Shown piece after piece: positions 35,537 to 44,427 of a stretch of 64,000 bases of DNA (within the stretch, counting starts at the first letter, position 1; each line of letters opens with the position of its first letter). The stretch spans positions 1-64,000 of the forward strand of contig JALELK010000107.1 of assembly GCA_022768745.1 (NCBI GenBank), given 5' to 3'. The translations under genes were made by a program, and so were the position numbers. This DNA is from Lachnospiraceae bacterium. Its GTDB lineage: Bacteria > Bacillota > Clostridia > Lachnospirales > Lachnospiraceae. A model generated the notes under the pieces. The model ran no database searches. It worked only from the letters and a program-made list of their open reading frames with translations, and was not told where the DNA came from.

Positions 35537-36847
35537 GTGGATATTGATACAAACAAATATATGTCTCTGGTAGATGGGACATACTTCGATAAAATGGGAC
35601 GGGTGACCAAGGTGGTTGGTTTGACCATTGAGTCTGTAGGCCCGGATGCAAAACTGAATGATTTGTGTGAGATTATTGTTGACGGAGCTGAAAACCGCAG
35701 AGTTATGGCTGAGGTGGTAGGGTTTCGAGACAAGCATTTGCTGTTGACTCCTTTTGAAAGTGTTGAGGGAATTGGCATCGGCTGTATGGTGGAAAATACA
35801 GGTAAGCCATTGTCGATTCCTGTAGGAGAACAGTTGTTAGGCCATACACTGGATGGTATTGGACGTCCCACAGATGTGGAAGAATTGGAACTGACAGACT
35901 TATACCCGGTGGATGCAACACCGCCGGAGCCTATGGAGCGAGAGATTATTTCTCAGGTTTTGCCTTTGGGGGTGAAGGCTGTGGATGGGCTGATTACCGT
36001 GGGAAAAGGACAGAGAATCGGAATTTTTGCCGGTTCCGGTGTAGGAAAGAGTACCTTGATGGGTATGTTTGCCAGAAATACTAAGGCGGATATTAATGTA
36101 ATTGCTTTGATTGGCGAGCGAGGTCGTGAGGTTCGTGAATTTATTGAACGTGATTTAGGTGAAGAGGGTATGAAGCGCAGTGTGGTTGTTGTGGCAACCT
36201 CCGACAAACCGGCTTCCATCCGAAAATGTGCGGCGAAAACCGCTACGGCAATTGCAGAATATTATCGGGATCAGGGAAAGGATGTTCTTTTGATGATGGA
36301 TTCTCTGACCCGTTTTTCTATGGCACAAAGGGAGATTGGATTGGCGGCAGGAGAACCACCGGTGACCAGAGGTTATCCCCCTAGCGTGTATTCTGAGATG
36401 CCAAAACTTTTGGAACGGGCGGGAAATTCCGACCGGGGCTCTATTACAGGACTATATACGGTCTTGGTAGATGGAGATGATTTTAATGAACCTATTACGG
36501 ATACAGCCAGAGGAATCTTAGATGGACACATTGTTTTATCCCGAAAATTGGCACAGAAGAATCATTATCCGGCCATTGATGTTTTGGCCAGCATTTCCCG
36601 TGTTATGAGTGCTGTGGCTTCAAAGGATCACAAAGCGGTGGCAGGTCAGTTGAAAAATGTGTTGGCCACTTATCAGGAAGCTGAGGATTTGATTAATATC
36701 GGAGCGTACAAATCCGGCTCCAACAAAAATATAGATTTTGCTATTTCTAAGATTGATGATGTGAATACTTTCCTGTGCCAGAGCACAGAAGAAAAATTTG
36801 ATTTTGACGAAATTACGACGCAGCTCTTTGATATTTTCAGTGAATAA
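35537..36847 (+). CDS. fliI: Flagellum-specific ATPase FliI
   Basis: A 436-residue export ATPase related to F1 beta. Walker A is GIFAGSGVGKSTLMGM; Walker B and switch are DVLLMMDSLTRFSMAQREI; ALIGERGREVREFIERDLG and the C-terminal KSGSNKNIDFAI complete the family pattern. GTG start with GGAG eight bases upstream. Follows fliH by 13 bases. Confidence 0.96.
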   Translation: MDIDTNKYMSLVDGTYFDKMGRVTKVVGLTIESVGPDAKLNDLCEIIVDGAENRRVMAEVVGFRDKHLLLTPFESVEGIGIGCMVENTGKPLSIPVGEQLLGHTLDGIGRPTDVEELELTDLYPVDATPPEPMEREIISQVLPLGVKAVDGLITVGKGQRIGIFAGSGVGKSTLMGMFARNTKADINVIALIGERGREVREFIERDLGEEGMKRSVVVVATSDKPASIRKCAAKTATAIAEYYRDQGKDVLLMMDSLTRFSMAQREIGLAAGEPPVTRGYPPSVYSEMPKLLERAGNSDRGSITGLYTVLVDGDDFNEPITDTARGILDGHIVLSRKLAQKNHYPAIDVLASISRVMSAVASKDHKAVAGQLKNVLATYQEAEDLINIGAYKSGSNKNIDFAISKIDDVNTFLCQSTEEKFDFDEITTQLFDIFSE

Positions 36848-36863
36848 AATGAGGTGACATTTC

Positions 36864-37319
36864 TTGGCAAAGTTTGTCTATCGAATGCAAAATATTTTGG
36901 AAATAAAAGAAAAACTTGAGGCTCAGGAAAAAGCAGCCTACAGTGTAGCAAATGCCAGATTGATGGAAGAGCAGGAAAAACTGCAGGGACTTTTGAACCG
37001 GAGAGAAGGATATGAGAAGCGGTTGAAAGAATTGCAAGAAGGTATTCTGGACATTAAGGAAATACAGGCCTGTAAGAGGGCGATTAATTCTATGAAGTCG
37101 ATGATTCGGGATCAGATGATTGCTGTACATACTGCACAGCGCAATCTGGAGATGGCCAGACGCAGATTGGATGAGGTAATGAAAGAGAGAAAAACCCATG
37201 AAAATCTGAAGGAAAAGGCATTTGAGGCGTTTAAGGAAGAATTGGCGGCAGAAGAGAAAAAAATGACAGATGAGTTGGTGAGTTATACATACCACAATAA
37301 ACAGTCGGATATGGAGTAA
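36864..37319 (+). CDS. fliJ: Flagellar export protein FliJ
   Basis: A 151-residue coiled-coil protein of the FliJ type: MAKFVYRMQNILEIKEKLEA at the start, then almost continuous heptads (RREGYEKRLKELQEGIL, RRRLDEVMKERKTHENL). It couples the FliI hexamer to FlhA. TTG start with GAGGTGA upstream. Confidence 0.92.
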   Translation: MAKFVYRMQNILEIKEKLEAQEKAAYSVANARLMEEQEKLQGLLNRREGYEKRLKELQEGILDIKEIQACKRAINSMKSMIRDQMIAVHTAQRNLEMARRRLDEVMKERKTHENLKEKAFEAFKEELAAEEKKMTDELVSYTYHNKQSDME

Positions 37320-37322
37320 AAG

Positions 37323-38156
37323 ATGGCAGAGGAAACAGTAAACAAAAAAGCGGCAAAGCGCGCAGAAAAGAAAGCTTCCAAGGAAGCAGCAAAAGAGGCG
37401 AAAAAAAAGGCAAAAGATGAAAATAATGCAGAACCGGGGGCTGAGGAAGAAGAGACTACCGGAGGCAAGGTCTTGATTGCTATTGTAGCTGTTTTGATTA
37501 TTGCAATCTGGTTGTTGATTCTCGGTCTCTTAATAAAGATGGATGTGGGAGGATTTGGTTCCACAGTTCTTTATCCGGTGTTAAAGGATGTTCCTGTGGT
37601 AAATAAAATTTTGCCGGATGTCAAGGAATATTCAAAGGAAGATCAGGCCTATGCCTATGATTCAGTAGAGGATGCAGTCAAGCAGATAAAAAAACTGGAA
37701 AAACAGTTGGCGGATGCCAAGTCTAAGAAAAATGACAATGATTCTAAGATTGCAGATTTAGAGGCTCAGGCAGCGGAATTACAGACATACAAGGATAATG
37801 AAGCAGCTTTTGAGGCAGAGAAAGAAAAATTTTATAATGAGGTTGTTTTTTCAGACAAAGCACCCGATATAAATGAATATAAGCAATATTATGAGAGTAT
37901 TGACCCTACAAATGCAGAGGCTATTTATAAACAGGTTGTGGAACAACAGCAACAGACCTCTGAGGTACAGGATTATGCAGATACCTATGCAAAAATGAAG
38001 CCAGCCCAGGCGGCAGCAATTTTAAATACTATGACAGACGATTTAAAATTGGTTGGAAAGATTTTGTGGGCGATGGATACCCAGTCAAGAGCTAGTATTC
38101 TTGGCGCCATGGATAAGGATACTGCGGCGGCAGTAACCAAGTTGATGGAACCTTAA
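37323..38156 (+). CDS. MotE-like (MgtE intracellular N domain) flagellar protein
   Basis: A 277-residue protein with a Lys/Ala-rich cytoplasmic start (residues 1-45), one membrane span at about 49-71 (VLIAIVAVLIIAIWLLIL), a coiled coil (VKQIKKLEKQLADAKSKK) and a C-terminal MgtE-N-like helical domain (MKPAQAAAILNTMTDD, MDTQSRASILGAMDKDTAAA). This order matches MotE/YlxF, a stator chaperone in rhizobia and a fla/che gene in Bacillus. Position between fliJ and fliK is the same as in Bacillus subtilis. Confidence 0.85.
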   Translation: MAEETVNKKAAKRAEKKASKEAAKEAKKKAKDENNAEPGAEEEETTGGKVLIAIVAVLIIAIWLLILGLLIKMDVGGFGSTVLYPVLKDVPVVNKILPDVKEYSKEDQAYAYDSVEDAVKQIKKLEKQLADAKSKKNDNDSKIADLEAQAAELQTYKDNEAAFEAEKEKFYNEVVFSDKAPDINEYKQYYESIDPTNAEAIYKQVVEQQQQTSEVQDYADTYAKMKPAQAAAILNTMTDDLKLVGKILWAMDTQSRASILGAMDKDTAAAVTKLMEP

Positions 38157-38163
38157 GAATAGA

Positions 38164-38180
38164 TTTTGCCAATGGCAAAA
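38164..38180. other. Short hairpin between motE-like gene and fliK
   Basis: TTTTGCC, loop AAT, GGCAAAA: a perfect 7-bp stem followed by AGG, not a T run. It could slow transcription or protect an mRNA end; weak. Confidence 0.3.
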
Positions 38181-38219
38181 AGGTACATTGATAACTGAAT
38201 ACGGAAGGAGGAAGATGCT

Positions 38220-39710
38220 ATGACAAGTGCAAGTGTATCGAATATGACGATACAGACTGCAACTTCTAAGGCTTCTGCGGGCTATGCAAATAAGCAGGAC
38301 GTTCAGAACGATTTCCTGCAAGTGATGAATAGCTTGAATGGAAAAGATTCCAAAGTCTCTTCGATGCCGAAAAATTCAGGCAGGGATGTGGCAGATACTG
38401 CTATGAAGGTACAGACCAAGCCCGGGGAGATGAAAAGAGTGAATTCTCAGGATGCAGAAAAAGAAGTTGTGGAAAATGCCAGTGATGAAGTCAGTGCTTT
38501 TTCGGAAAAAGTAAAGGGCGTTATCTCGGAAGAATTGGATGTTACTGATGAAGAAATCGAAAATGCGATGGAAACATTGGGACTGACATTTTTAGATTTA
38601 ACGGATGTTACAAATATGACGAAACTGGTTTCATTGCTTACAAACTGCGAAGATAAAGTTTCTCTTTTGGTGGATGATAATTTTACCAATATTGTTTCGC
38701 AGATTGGAGAACTTTCAGAGTCTTTAGTAAATAACACACAGATGTCTGTGAAAGATTTGCAGGAGATGATGAGTCTAGCCACAAACCAGCTGACAGAACC
38801 AGCACCTATGGAGGAAACAGGGGGAGAGGTGGTTTCACAAGAGGTTGAGACACCTGCTTTAGAAGGTTCGGAAGGAATGGAAGAGATTGTAAATCCGGAA
38901 GAACAAAAGATTTCTTCTGAGGCACAGGAGACAAATGCTGGGGATGTCCAGGTAGAGACTGTAAAAGATTTGGAGCCGGCTGTGGCGGACCAAGAGGACA
39001 TGACAGAAGCGGATAGCGAACAGCTGATTTCAAAACCGGAGGAGGGGCTGACTTTAGATAATCAGAAGAATACCTCAGAAGGTACGGATGCGAAGAATGA
39101 TTTCTTTGATAACAGACAACAAAAAAATCAGACGTTTTCAATGCAGGGTGCCGGGGAGAGCCAGATGAGTGGAATTGGATTGCAAGGTACAAGCCATTTT
39201 GAACCGGTTACAGGAGAGATTACATTACAAACAGGTGAAACTGTCAATGTAAAAGAGATTATCAATCAGATTGTGGAAAATGCCAGGACAACAATAAAGT
39301 CAGACAATACCACATTAGAGATGTTACTGAATCCGGAGGGACTTGGAAAACTCTTTATGGAAGTGACTCAGAGAGACGGAAAAGTTTCAGCCCATATTTA
39401 TACACAGGATGAAAATGTGAAGCAGGCTTTGGAAAACCAAATGGTTCAACTGAAAGAACAGATGAATCGAAGCGGTACAAAGGTAAATTCCATTGAAGTT
39501 TCTGTGGGAACCCACGAATTCGAAAAGAATCTCGAGGAGGGACAGCAAGAAATGGGGCAGGAAAACATGCAGGAGAAACAGCAGCAACGCAGAACAAGAA
39601 ACCTTAATATGAACAACTTGGATGAACTTTCCGGATTAATGACGGAGGAGGAAGAGTTGGTAGCAAAAATGATGCGAGATAACGGAAATTCCGTAAATTA
39701 TACCGCATAG
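38220..39710 (+). CDS. fliK: Flagellar hook-length control protein FliK
   Basis: A 496-residue molecular ruler that sets hook length and switches export substrate. The N-terminal three quarters are low-complexity, Glu/Ser/Thr-rich and unconserved, as usual. The C-terminal FliK domain is clear: LEMLLNPEGLGKLFMEVTQR, GKVSAHIYTQDENVKQALE and MNRSGTKVNSIEVSVG. GGAAGGAGG before the ATG. Between the MotE-like gene and flgD. Confidence 0.9.
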   Translation: MTSASVSNMTIQTATSKASAGYANKQDVQNDFLQVMNSLNGKDSKVSSMPKNSGRDVADTAMKVQTKPGEMKRVNSQDAEKEVVENASDEVSAFSEKVKGVISEELDVTDEEIENAMETLGLTFLDLTDVTNMTKLVSLLTNCEDKVSLLVDDNFTNIVSQIGELSESLVNNTQMSVKDLQEMMSLATNQLTEPAPMEETGGEVVSQEVETPALEGSEGMEEIVNPEEQKISSEAQETNAGDVQVETVKDLEPAVADQEDMTEADSEQLISKPEEGLTLDNQKNTSEGTDAKNDFFDNRQQKNQTFSMQGAGESQMSGIGLQGTSHFEPVTGEITLQTGETVNVKEIINQIVENARTTIKSDNTTLEMLLNPEGLGKLFMEVTQRDGKVSAHIYTQDENVKQALENQMVQLKEQMNRSGTKVNSIEVSVGTHEFEKNLEEGQQEMGQENMQEKQQQRRTRNLNMNNLDELSGLMTEEEELVAKMMRDNGNSVNYTA

Positions 39711-39721
39711 AAAGGAGTTAT

Positions 39722-40414
39722 ATGGCGATTATTGCACCGGTTGACAACGGTAAAATTGTTGAAGACAATACACAAAGTAGTAAGAAAACAGATAAAAATT
39801 CATCGGATAAAGAGATGTTTTTGAAATTGCTTGTGGCAGAAATGCAGTATCAGGATCCATTGGAACCTACAAGTAACACAGATTATGTAAAAGAATTAGC
39901 ATCCTTTTCACAAATCGAAGCAGTTCAGTCTGTACAGGATCAGATGACTACTTTAAAAGCAAATTCTCTGGTGGGTAAATATGTGATTTTAAATACCAGT
40001 GACTCTTCAGGAAACAGTGAATATGTTTCCGGCAAAGTAGACTATGTGATGACAGACGAAGAAGGAGAAATTTTCCTTTCTGTCAATGAAAAATTGTACA
40101 GTATGGATGATTTGGACAGTGTATGTGATGAGGCATATTATAACGCTGTGATTGGAGCTCAGGATTTACATAATGCCATTGCAAAACTTCCGAATGTTTA
40201 TTCTTTGACTTTGAAGGACGAAGAAAAATTGAAATTGTGCAGGAAAGTATATGACGCAATGGATGATTATCAGAAGAGATATGTATCTACAGATGATGTG
40301 AAGACTCTCACAACCTTAGAAGAGAGAATGGAAGCCCTAAAGAAAGCACAGGAGTCTTTGGATTCTGATGAAAGTCAGGAGGACCAGGACAAGACAGAAG
40401 GAGTTGAGGAGTAA
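39722..40414 (+). CDS. flgD: Flagellar hook capping protein FlgD
   Basis: A 230-residue hook cap scaffold. The conserved N-terminus is visible (EMFLKLLVAEMQYQDPLEPT and SNTDYVKELASFSQIEAVQS), followed by the beta domain start (LVGKYVILNTSDSSGNSEYV). The C-terminal 90 residues are Asp/Glu-rich helical (QKRYVSTDDVKTLTTLEERM) in place of the usual FlgD Ig/tudor domain, so this is the short Firmicutes form. GAAAGGAG precedes the ATG. Confidence 0.93.
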   Translation: MAIIAPVDNGKIVEDNTQSSKKTDKNSSDKEMFLKLLVAEMQYQDPLEPTSNTDYVKELASFSQIEAVQSVQDQMTTLKANSLVGKYVILNTSDSSGNSEYVSGKVDYVMTDEEGEIFLSVNEKLYSMDDLDSVCDEAYYNAVIGAQDLHNAIAKLPNVYSLTLKDEEKLKLCRKVYDAMDDYQKRYVSTDDVKTLTTLEERMEALKKAQESLDSDESQEDQDKTEGVEE

Positions 40415-40815
40415 TGAATCATATCGGTAATTCTTTTACCTCGATAGAACAGGTTACAAATCAATATCTGAATTCCGCAAAAGAACCGGAAAAGAAGAAT
40501 TCCCAAGGGATTTCTTTTGAGGAGGTTTTAAAAAATCAACTTGGTGTCGGTGAACAGACCCAGGAGTTAAAGTTTTCAAAGCATGCAGCCATGAGATTGG
40601 ATCAGAGAGATATTGCTTTGTCAGAAGACCAGAGCAGTCGATTGGAGGCGGGAGTTCAGAAAGCCAGTGAAAAGGGGATAAAGGAGTCGCTAGTGATTGT
40701 TGATTCTTTGGCGTTTATTGTAAACGTGCCAAATCAGACAGTCGTAACAGCCATGGATCAGACAGAATCTATGGACAATGTATTTACAAATATTGATGGA
40801 GCTGTAATTATTTAG
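40414..40815 (+). CDS. Flagellar operon protein, TIGR02530 family
   Basis: A 133-residue protein of the small family named flagellar operon protein (TIGR02530), found between flgD and flgE in Firmicutes. Visible are FSKHAAMRLDQRDIALSEDQ, GVQKASEKGIKESLVIVDSL and the C-terminal VVTAMDQTE...VFTNIDGAVII. Exact function unknown. ATG shares a base with the flgD stop. Confidence 0.9.
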   Translation: MNHIGNSFTSIEQVTNQYLNSAKEPEKKNSQGISFEEVLKNQLGVGEQTQELKFSKHAAMRLDQRDIALSEDQSSRLEAGVQKASEKGIKESLVIVDSLAFIVNVPNQTVVTAMDQTESMDNVFTNIDGAVII

Positions 40816-40835
40816 CTGGACCTTATGGAAGCTAA

Positions 40836-40859
40836 TGTCACTGACTGACAGATGTGACA
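40836..40859. repeat. Inverted repeat upstream of flgE
   Basis: TGTCAC at 40836-40841 and GTGACA at 40854-40859, 12 bases apart, in the 75-base leader of flgE. Possible operator or weak stem-loop. Low confidence. Confidence 0.3.
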
Positions 40860-40890
40860 GAGTTACAGCCGATTAGGAGGTCAAAACACT

Positions 40891-42543
40891 ATGATGAGAG
40901 CATTGTACTCTGGAGTGTCAGGTTTAAAGACACACCAGACAAAGATGGATGTTATAGGTAATAACATCGCAAACGTTAATACGGTGGGCTTTAAAGCTTC
41001 TTCCGTAACTTTTTCAGATATTATGTATCAGACAACTTCCGGAGCATCCGGAGCTACCGCCACTACAGGAGGAAAGAATGCAAAGCAGATTGGTTTGGGT
41101 GTTTCCACCGCTGCTACAAAGGTTAGTATTACTTCCGGTGGTGCAGCCCAGTCTACCGGAGATGCATTTGATATCAAATTGACAGACAGCAACAGCACAA
41201 ATTTCTTTGTGGTAAATAATGGAACAGAGAATCTGTTTACCAGAGCTGGTTCTTTCTACATTGACGGAGCAGGTAACTTGGCAATGACATCCACCGGATA
41301 CAACGTTATGGGTTGGCAGGTGGACCCGGCTACAGGAGCTATCCGCAAGGATACAGTTTCTGCACTTCGTGTGATGCAGGCATCCAACATGACATCTGCA
41401 CCAGAGGCAACAACCAACGCTTCCGTATCAGGAATTATCGATAAAAATGATAAGAATGTAACCAGTGATGACGGATATTTCCGCACATTGACATTTTTTG
41501 ATAATCTGGGTTATTCCTACACTGCAAAGTTTTCTTTTAAGGTAAAGGATGTAGATGCAGGGCAATATTCTGTTGAACTGGTAAATTTATATGACAGCAA
41601 TGACAAGGATATTTTAGCAGAGTATCTGGATGCCAATCCTGGCGGACTTGATAATATTTTTGGTAATGATACCACAGCTCAGAAGAGTTTTGCGCCAAAT
41701 ACAAAGGCGGGATATTCTATCAAAAACGCTTCTATTGTCACTACTATCGGTGGGGTGGAATATTCTTTGGCAAGTACAAATATTACAAAGGATGCCTCCG
41801 GAAACAACGTATTGACATTTACAGACGGAGGAACTCCGGCAAATACAAGAGAAATTCCGTTGACAGATGTGTATGCTAACCTGGATGATGCCACAGGAAA
41901 CGGAGATATTACAAAGTTACAGATTGACCAGGGCCAGTTGGTATATACATATGATACAACCAACTTTGGAATTGAATTTTATACCAACGATGGTACATTT
42001 AAGAGTATTGATGGTAATACAGATGGCAAGGTAACTATGAACCTCAAAGGAATCCTTGGAGATAGTTTCGAGGATATTGAGATTGATTTCTCTCATATTT
42101 TGAATCAGAACAATGGTGGAAGTTCCACTGCTGAGATTGAGAGAGGAGCTACAGATGGTATCACAGGAATGGGAAAAAAATTAGGTACTATGACTGGGGT
42201 TTCCATCGATGGAAGCGGTTGTATTTACGGTTCTTATGATAATGGTAATACTGTTTTACTGGGGCAGATTGCTGTGGCACAGTTTGCCAATGCATCTGGT
42301 TTGGAAAGTCTGGGTAATAACTGCTACGGAACCACATTGAACTCCGGCGATTTCGACGGTATTGGTGTGGAAGTTACCGCAGACGGAGGAAGTATGACAA
42401 CCGGACAACTTGAAATGTCCAACGTAGATTTGTCAGCACAGTTTACTGAGATGATTACTACTCAGAGAGGTTTCCAGGCGAACTCAAGAATTATCACTAC
42501 ATCAGATACATTACTGGAAGAATTGGTTAACCTGAAACGTTAA
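40891..42543 (+). CDS. flgE: Flagellar hook protein FlgE
   Basis: A 550-residue hook protein. N-terminal signature MRALYSGVSGLKTHQTKMDV and GNNIANVNTVGFKASSVTFS; C-terminal LEMSNVDLSAQFTEMITTQR and GFQANSRIITTSDTLLEELV. The middle (about 150-420) is a variable surface region. TAGGAGG before the ATG. It closes the first transcription unit, as a strong terminator follows 18 bases after its stop. Confidence 0.96.
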   Translation: MMRALYSGVSGLKTHQTKMDVIGNNIANVNTVGFKASSVTFSDIMYQTTSGASGATATTGGKNAKQIGLGVSTAATKVSITSGGAAQSTGDAFDIKLTDSNSTNFFVVNNGTENLFTRAGSFYIDGAGNLAMTSTGYNVMGWQVDPATGAIRKDTVSALRVMQASNMTSAPEATTNASVSGIIDKNDKNVTSDDGYFRTLTFFDNLGYSYTAKFSFKVKDVDAGQYSVELVNLYDSNDKDILAEYLDANPGGLDNIFGNDTTAQKSFAPNTKAGYSIKNASIVTTIGGVEYSLASTNITKDASGNNVLTFTDGGTPANTREIPLTDVYANLDDATGNGDITKLQIDQGQLVYTYDTTNFGIEFYTNDGTFKSIDGNTDGKVTMNLKGILGDSFEDIEIDFSHILNQNNGGSSTAEIERGATDGITGMGKKLGTMTGVSIDGSGCIYGSYDNGNTVLLGQIAVAQFANASGLESLGNNCYGTTLNSGDFDGIGVEVTADGGSMTTGQLEMSNVDLSAQFTEMITTQRGFQANSRIITTSDTLLEELVNLKR

Positions 42544-42561
42544 TTTTTGTACAATATGTTG

Positions 42562-42593
42562 TGGGCCTGCTTTTTAGCAGGCCCATTCTTTTG
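42562..42593 (+). terminator. Rho-independent terminator after flgE
   Basis: TGGGCCTGC (42562-42570) pairs exactly with GCAGGCCCA (42577-42585), six-base loop, followed by TTCTTTTG. It splits the fla/che cluster between flgE and motA. Confidence 0.88.
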
Positions 42594-42608
42594 TGAAAAA
42601 ACTATGAG

Positions 42609-42634
42609 AAAACCATATTTGGAAAAACCATATT
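42609..42634 (+). repeat. 11-bp direct repeat upstream of motA
   Basis: AAAACCATATT occurs at 42609-42619 and again at 42624-42634, a 15-base period, just upstream of the proposed motA promoter. Possible binding site for a regulator. Confidence 0.35.
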
Positions 42635-42658
42635 ATTATGTAGAATTTAGTATTTTCT

Positions 42659-42687
42659 TTGAAGAATAAGTAGACAAGAAAGATAAA
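42659..42687 (+). promoter_or_regulatory. Possible sigma-A promoter of the motA operon
   Basis: TTGAAG at 42659-42664, a 17-base spacer and GATAAA at 42682-42687, each 4 of 6. No sigma-D type element (TAAA-15-GCCGATAA) is seen in this gap. A new promoter is needed here because of the terminator upstream. Confidence 0.4.
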
Positions 42688-42776
42688 ATTTAGTAAGATT
42701 ATATAGAAGTATAACTATGCACTTTTCTGTGTAAAATCAGTAGTTTTATAAAAATGTACGTTAGGTGGTGGAATTT

Positions 42777-43574
42777 TTGGATTTAGCATCGTTAATCGGA
42801 TTAGTCCTTGGCGTGGTGATGATTGCCTTTGGTATCATTTCCAGTGGTGGCACAAGTGCTTTTGGAAATTTTGCGGATTTGCCTTCGGTTATTATTACCA
42901 TCGGTGGGTCATTGGCCAGTACTTTGACATCTAATAAACTGCCCGATTTTATTAATGGATTAAAGAGTATCACCCTTGCAGTCAAGGAGCCGACGATTGG
43001 TAATCCGGCGGATGTTATTTCAAATATTATCAATTTGTCCAATATATCCAGAAAAGAAGGATTGCTTGCCTTGGAAGAGGCCACTCATGATATGGATGAT
43101 GAGTTTTTGAAAAAAGGAATCAATCTGGTGGTTGATGGTACTGATCCGGATCTGGTGCGTGGCATTCTGGAGACGGATTTGATTAATCTGGAATCTCGTC
43201 ACAAAAAGGTGATTTCTTTCTGGGAGAAATGGGCAGAAATGGGACCGGCCTGGGGTATGATTGGTACGTTGATTGGCTTGATTAATATGTTGGTAAAACT
43301 GGATGATGCATCTTCCATCGGACCGAATATGTCGGTTGCGCTGGTTACGACCTTGTACGGTTCTATTATTGCCAACTGGCTGGCATCTCCTACGGCTACC
43401 AAGCTTGGGGTCAACAACGAGTTGGAAATTATGATGAAGGAGATTACCGTGGAGGGACTTTTGTCCATACAGGCAGGAGAAAATCCACGTGTTATTGAAG
43501 AAAAGCTGAAATCCTTCCTGGCACCGGCAGATAGAAATACTATGGGCAGGGATGAAGCCGGAGGTGAAGAGTAG
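42777..43574 (+). CDS. motA: Flagellar stator protein MotA
   Basis: A 265-residue proton- or sodium-channel stator subunit with four membrane spans: SLIGLVLGVVMIAFGIIS at the N-terminus, a second near NFADLPSVIITIGGSLAS, the last two around AWGMIGTLIGLINML and ATTLYGSIIANWLA-like VALVTTLYGSIIANWLASP. The frame opens with GTG at 42765, but GGTGGTGG five bases before a TTG at 42777 and the match MDLASLIG to other MotA starts make the TTG the likely start. Confidence 0.93.
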   Translation: MDLASLIGLVLGVVMIAFGIISSGGTSAFGNFADLPSVIITIGGSLASTLTSNKLPDFINGLKSITLAVKEPTIGNPADVISNIINLSNISRKEGLLALEEATHDMDDEFLKKGINLVVDGTDPDLVRGILETDLINLESRHKKVISFWEKWAEMGPAWGMIGTLIGLINMLVKLDDASSIGPNMSVALVTTLYGSIIANWLASPTATKLGVNNELEIMMKEITVEGLLSIQAGENPRVIEEKLKSFLAPADRNTMGRDEAGGEE

Positions 43575-44416
43575 TGGCAAAAAAGAGACAGGAAGATGCA
43601 CCGAAAGGGTCTCCGGCATGGATGTCTACCTTCAGTGATTTGATGAATCTGCTTTTGTGTTTTTTCGTTTTACTGTTCTCTATGTCTACGGTAAATGAAG
43701 AAAAGTTTGAGATTGTCATAGCGTCTTTGCAAAATAGTTTCAGCATCCTTCCCTCAGGAGGCACTACTGTGGGAGAGGGGCAGTTGATATCTTCCGGAAT
43801 CAGCGCCTTGGAGAAGTTTGATATTTATTTCAACTCCTCATCGGCTTTGCCGGAGGGACAGTATGAGCCTGAGGACAAGGTGGAACAGAACCAGGGAATC
43901 ACATCTGAGGAAGCCAAGGCTGAGTTGTCTGAAGAGGGGATGACTCAAAGCGAACAGATGGCTGAGCAGGTGGAGGATATGCTCAAAAAATATGGTTTGC
44001 AGGACAGTGTGGAAATAGAGTACAACGAACAGTACGTACTTTTAAATTTAAATGGAGCACTTTTGTTTGAATCGGCAGAGGCCAGCGTTCGCAAGGAAGC
44101 AGAACCCATACTTCAAAAAATTGCGGTGATTCTGAACAACTACACAAACAATCTGATAGAAGTAGAGGGACATACAGACAATGTACCGGCCACCGGAGGG
44201 GCGTACGAAAGCAATGATGTTTTATCCATGTATCGCGCCTTATATGTGGCGGATTATATTAGGGAACATTCCAATGTGGATGCCTCCCATATTAAATCCT
44301 CGGGACGTGGACAATATGCACCGATTGCAGACAATTCCACTGCAGAAGGACGGGCCCGGAATCGAAGGGTTGAAATTAAGATTTATAATTCACTGAATAC
44401 AAGAGGAATTGATTAG
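43574..44416 (+). CDS. motB: Flagellar stator protein MotB
   Basis: A 280-residue protein with one N-terminal span carrying the ion-binding Asp (FSDLMNLLLCFFVLLFSMS, D22), a linker with an acidic stretch, and the OmpA-like peptidoglycan-binding domain (IEVEGHTDNVPATGG, IKSSGRGQYAPIADNSTAEG, RARNRRVEIKI). GTG start with GGAGGTG upstream; overlaps the end of motA by one base. The coupling ion is not evident. Confidence 0.95.
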   Translation: MAKKRQEDAPKGSPAWMSTFSDLMNLLLCFFVLLFSMSTVNEEKFEIVIASLQNSFSILPSGGTTVGEGQLISSGISALEKFDIYFNSSSALPEGQYEPEDKVEQNQGITSEEAKAELSEEGMTQSEQMAEQVEDMLKKYGLQDSVEIEYNEQYVLLNLNGALLFESAEASVRKEAEPILQKIAVILNNYTNNLIEVEGHTDNVPATGGAYESNDVLSMYRALYVADYIREHSNVDASHIKSSGRGQYAPIADNSTAEGRARNRRVEIKIYNSLNTRGID

Positions 44417-44427
44417 AGGAAAATAAT

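Noticed and set aside
40868..40875. GCCGATTA resembling a sigma-D -10 (GCCGATAA) before flgE
   Set aside because: No TAAA 15 bases upstream, and the transcript would start inside or next to the flgE ribosome binding site.
42603..42668. 21-codon frame (MRKPYLEKPYYY...) between flgE and motA
   Set aside because: No SD, low complexity and no resemblance to FlbD; it overlaps the direct repeat and promoter.
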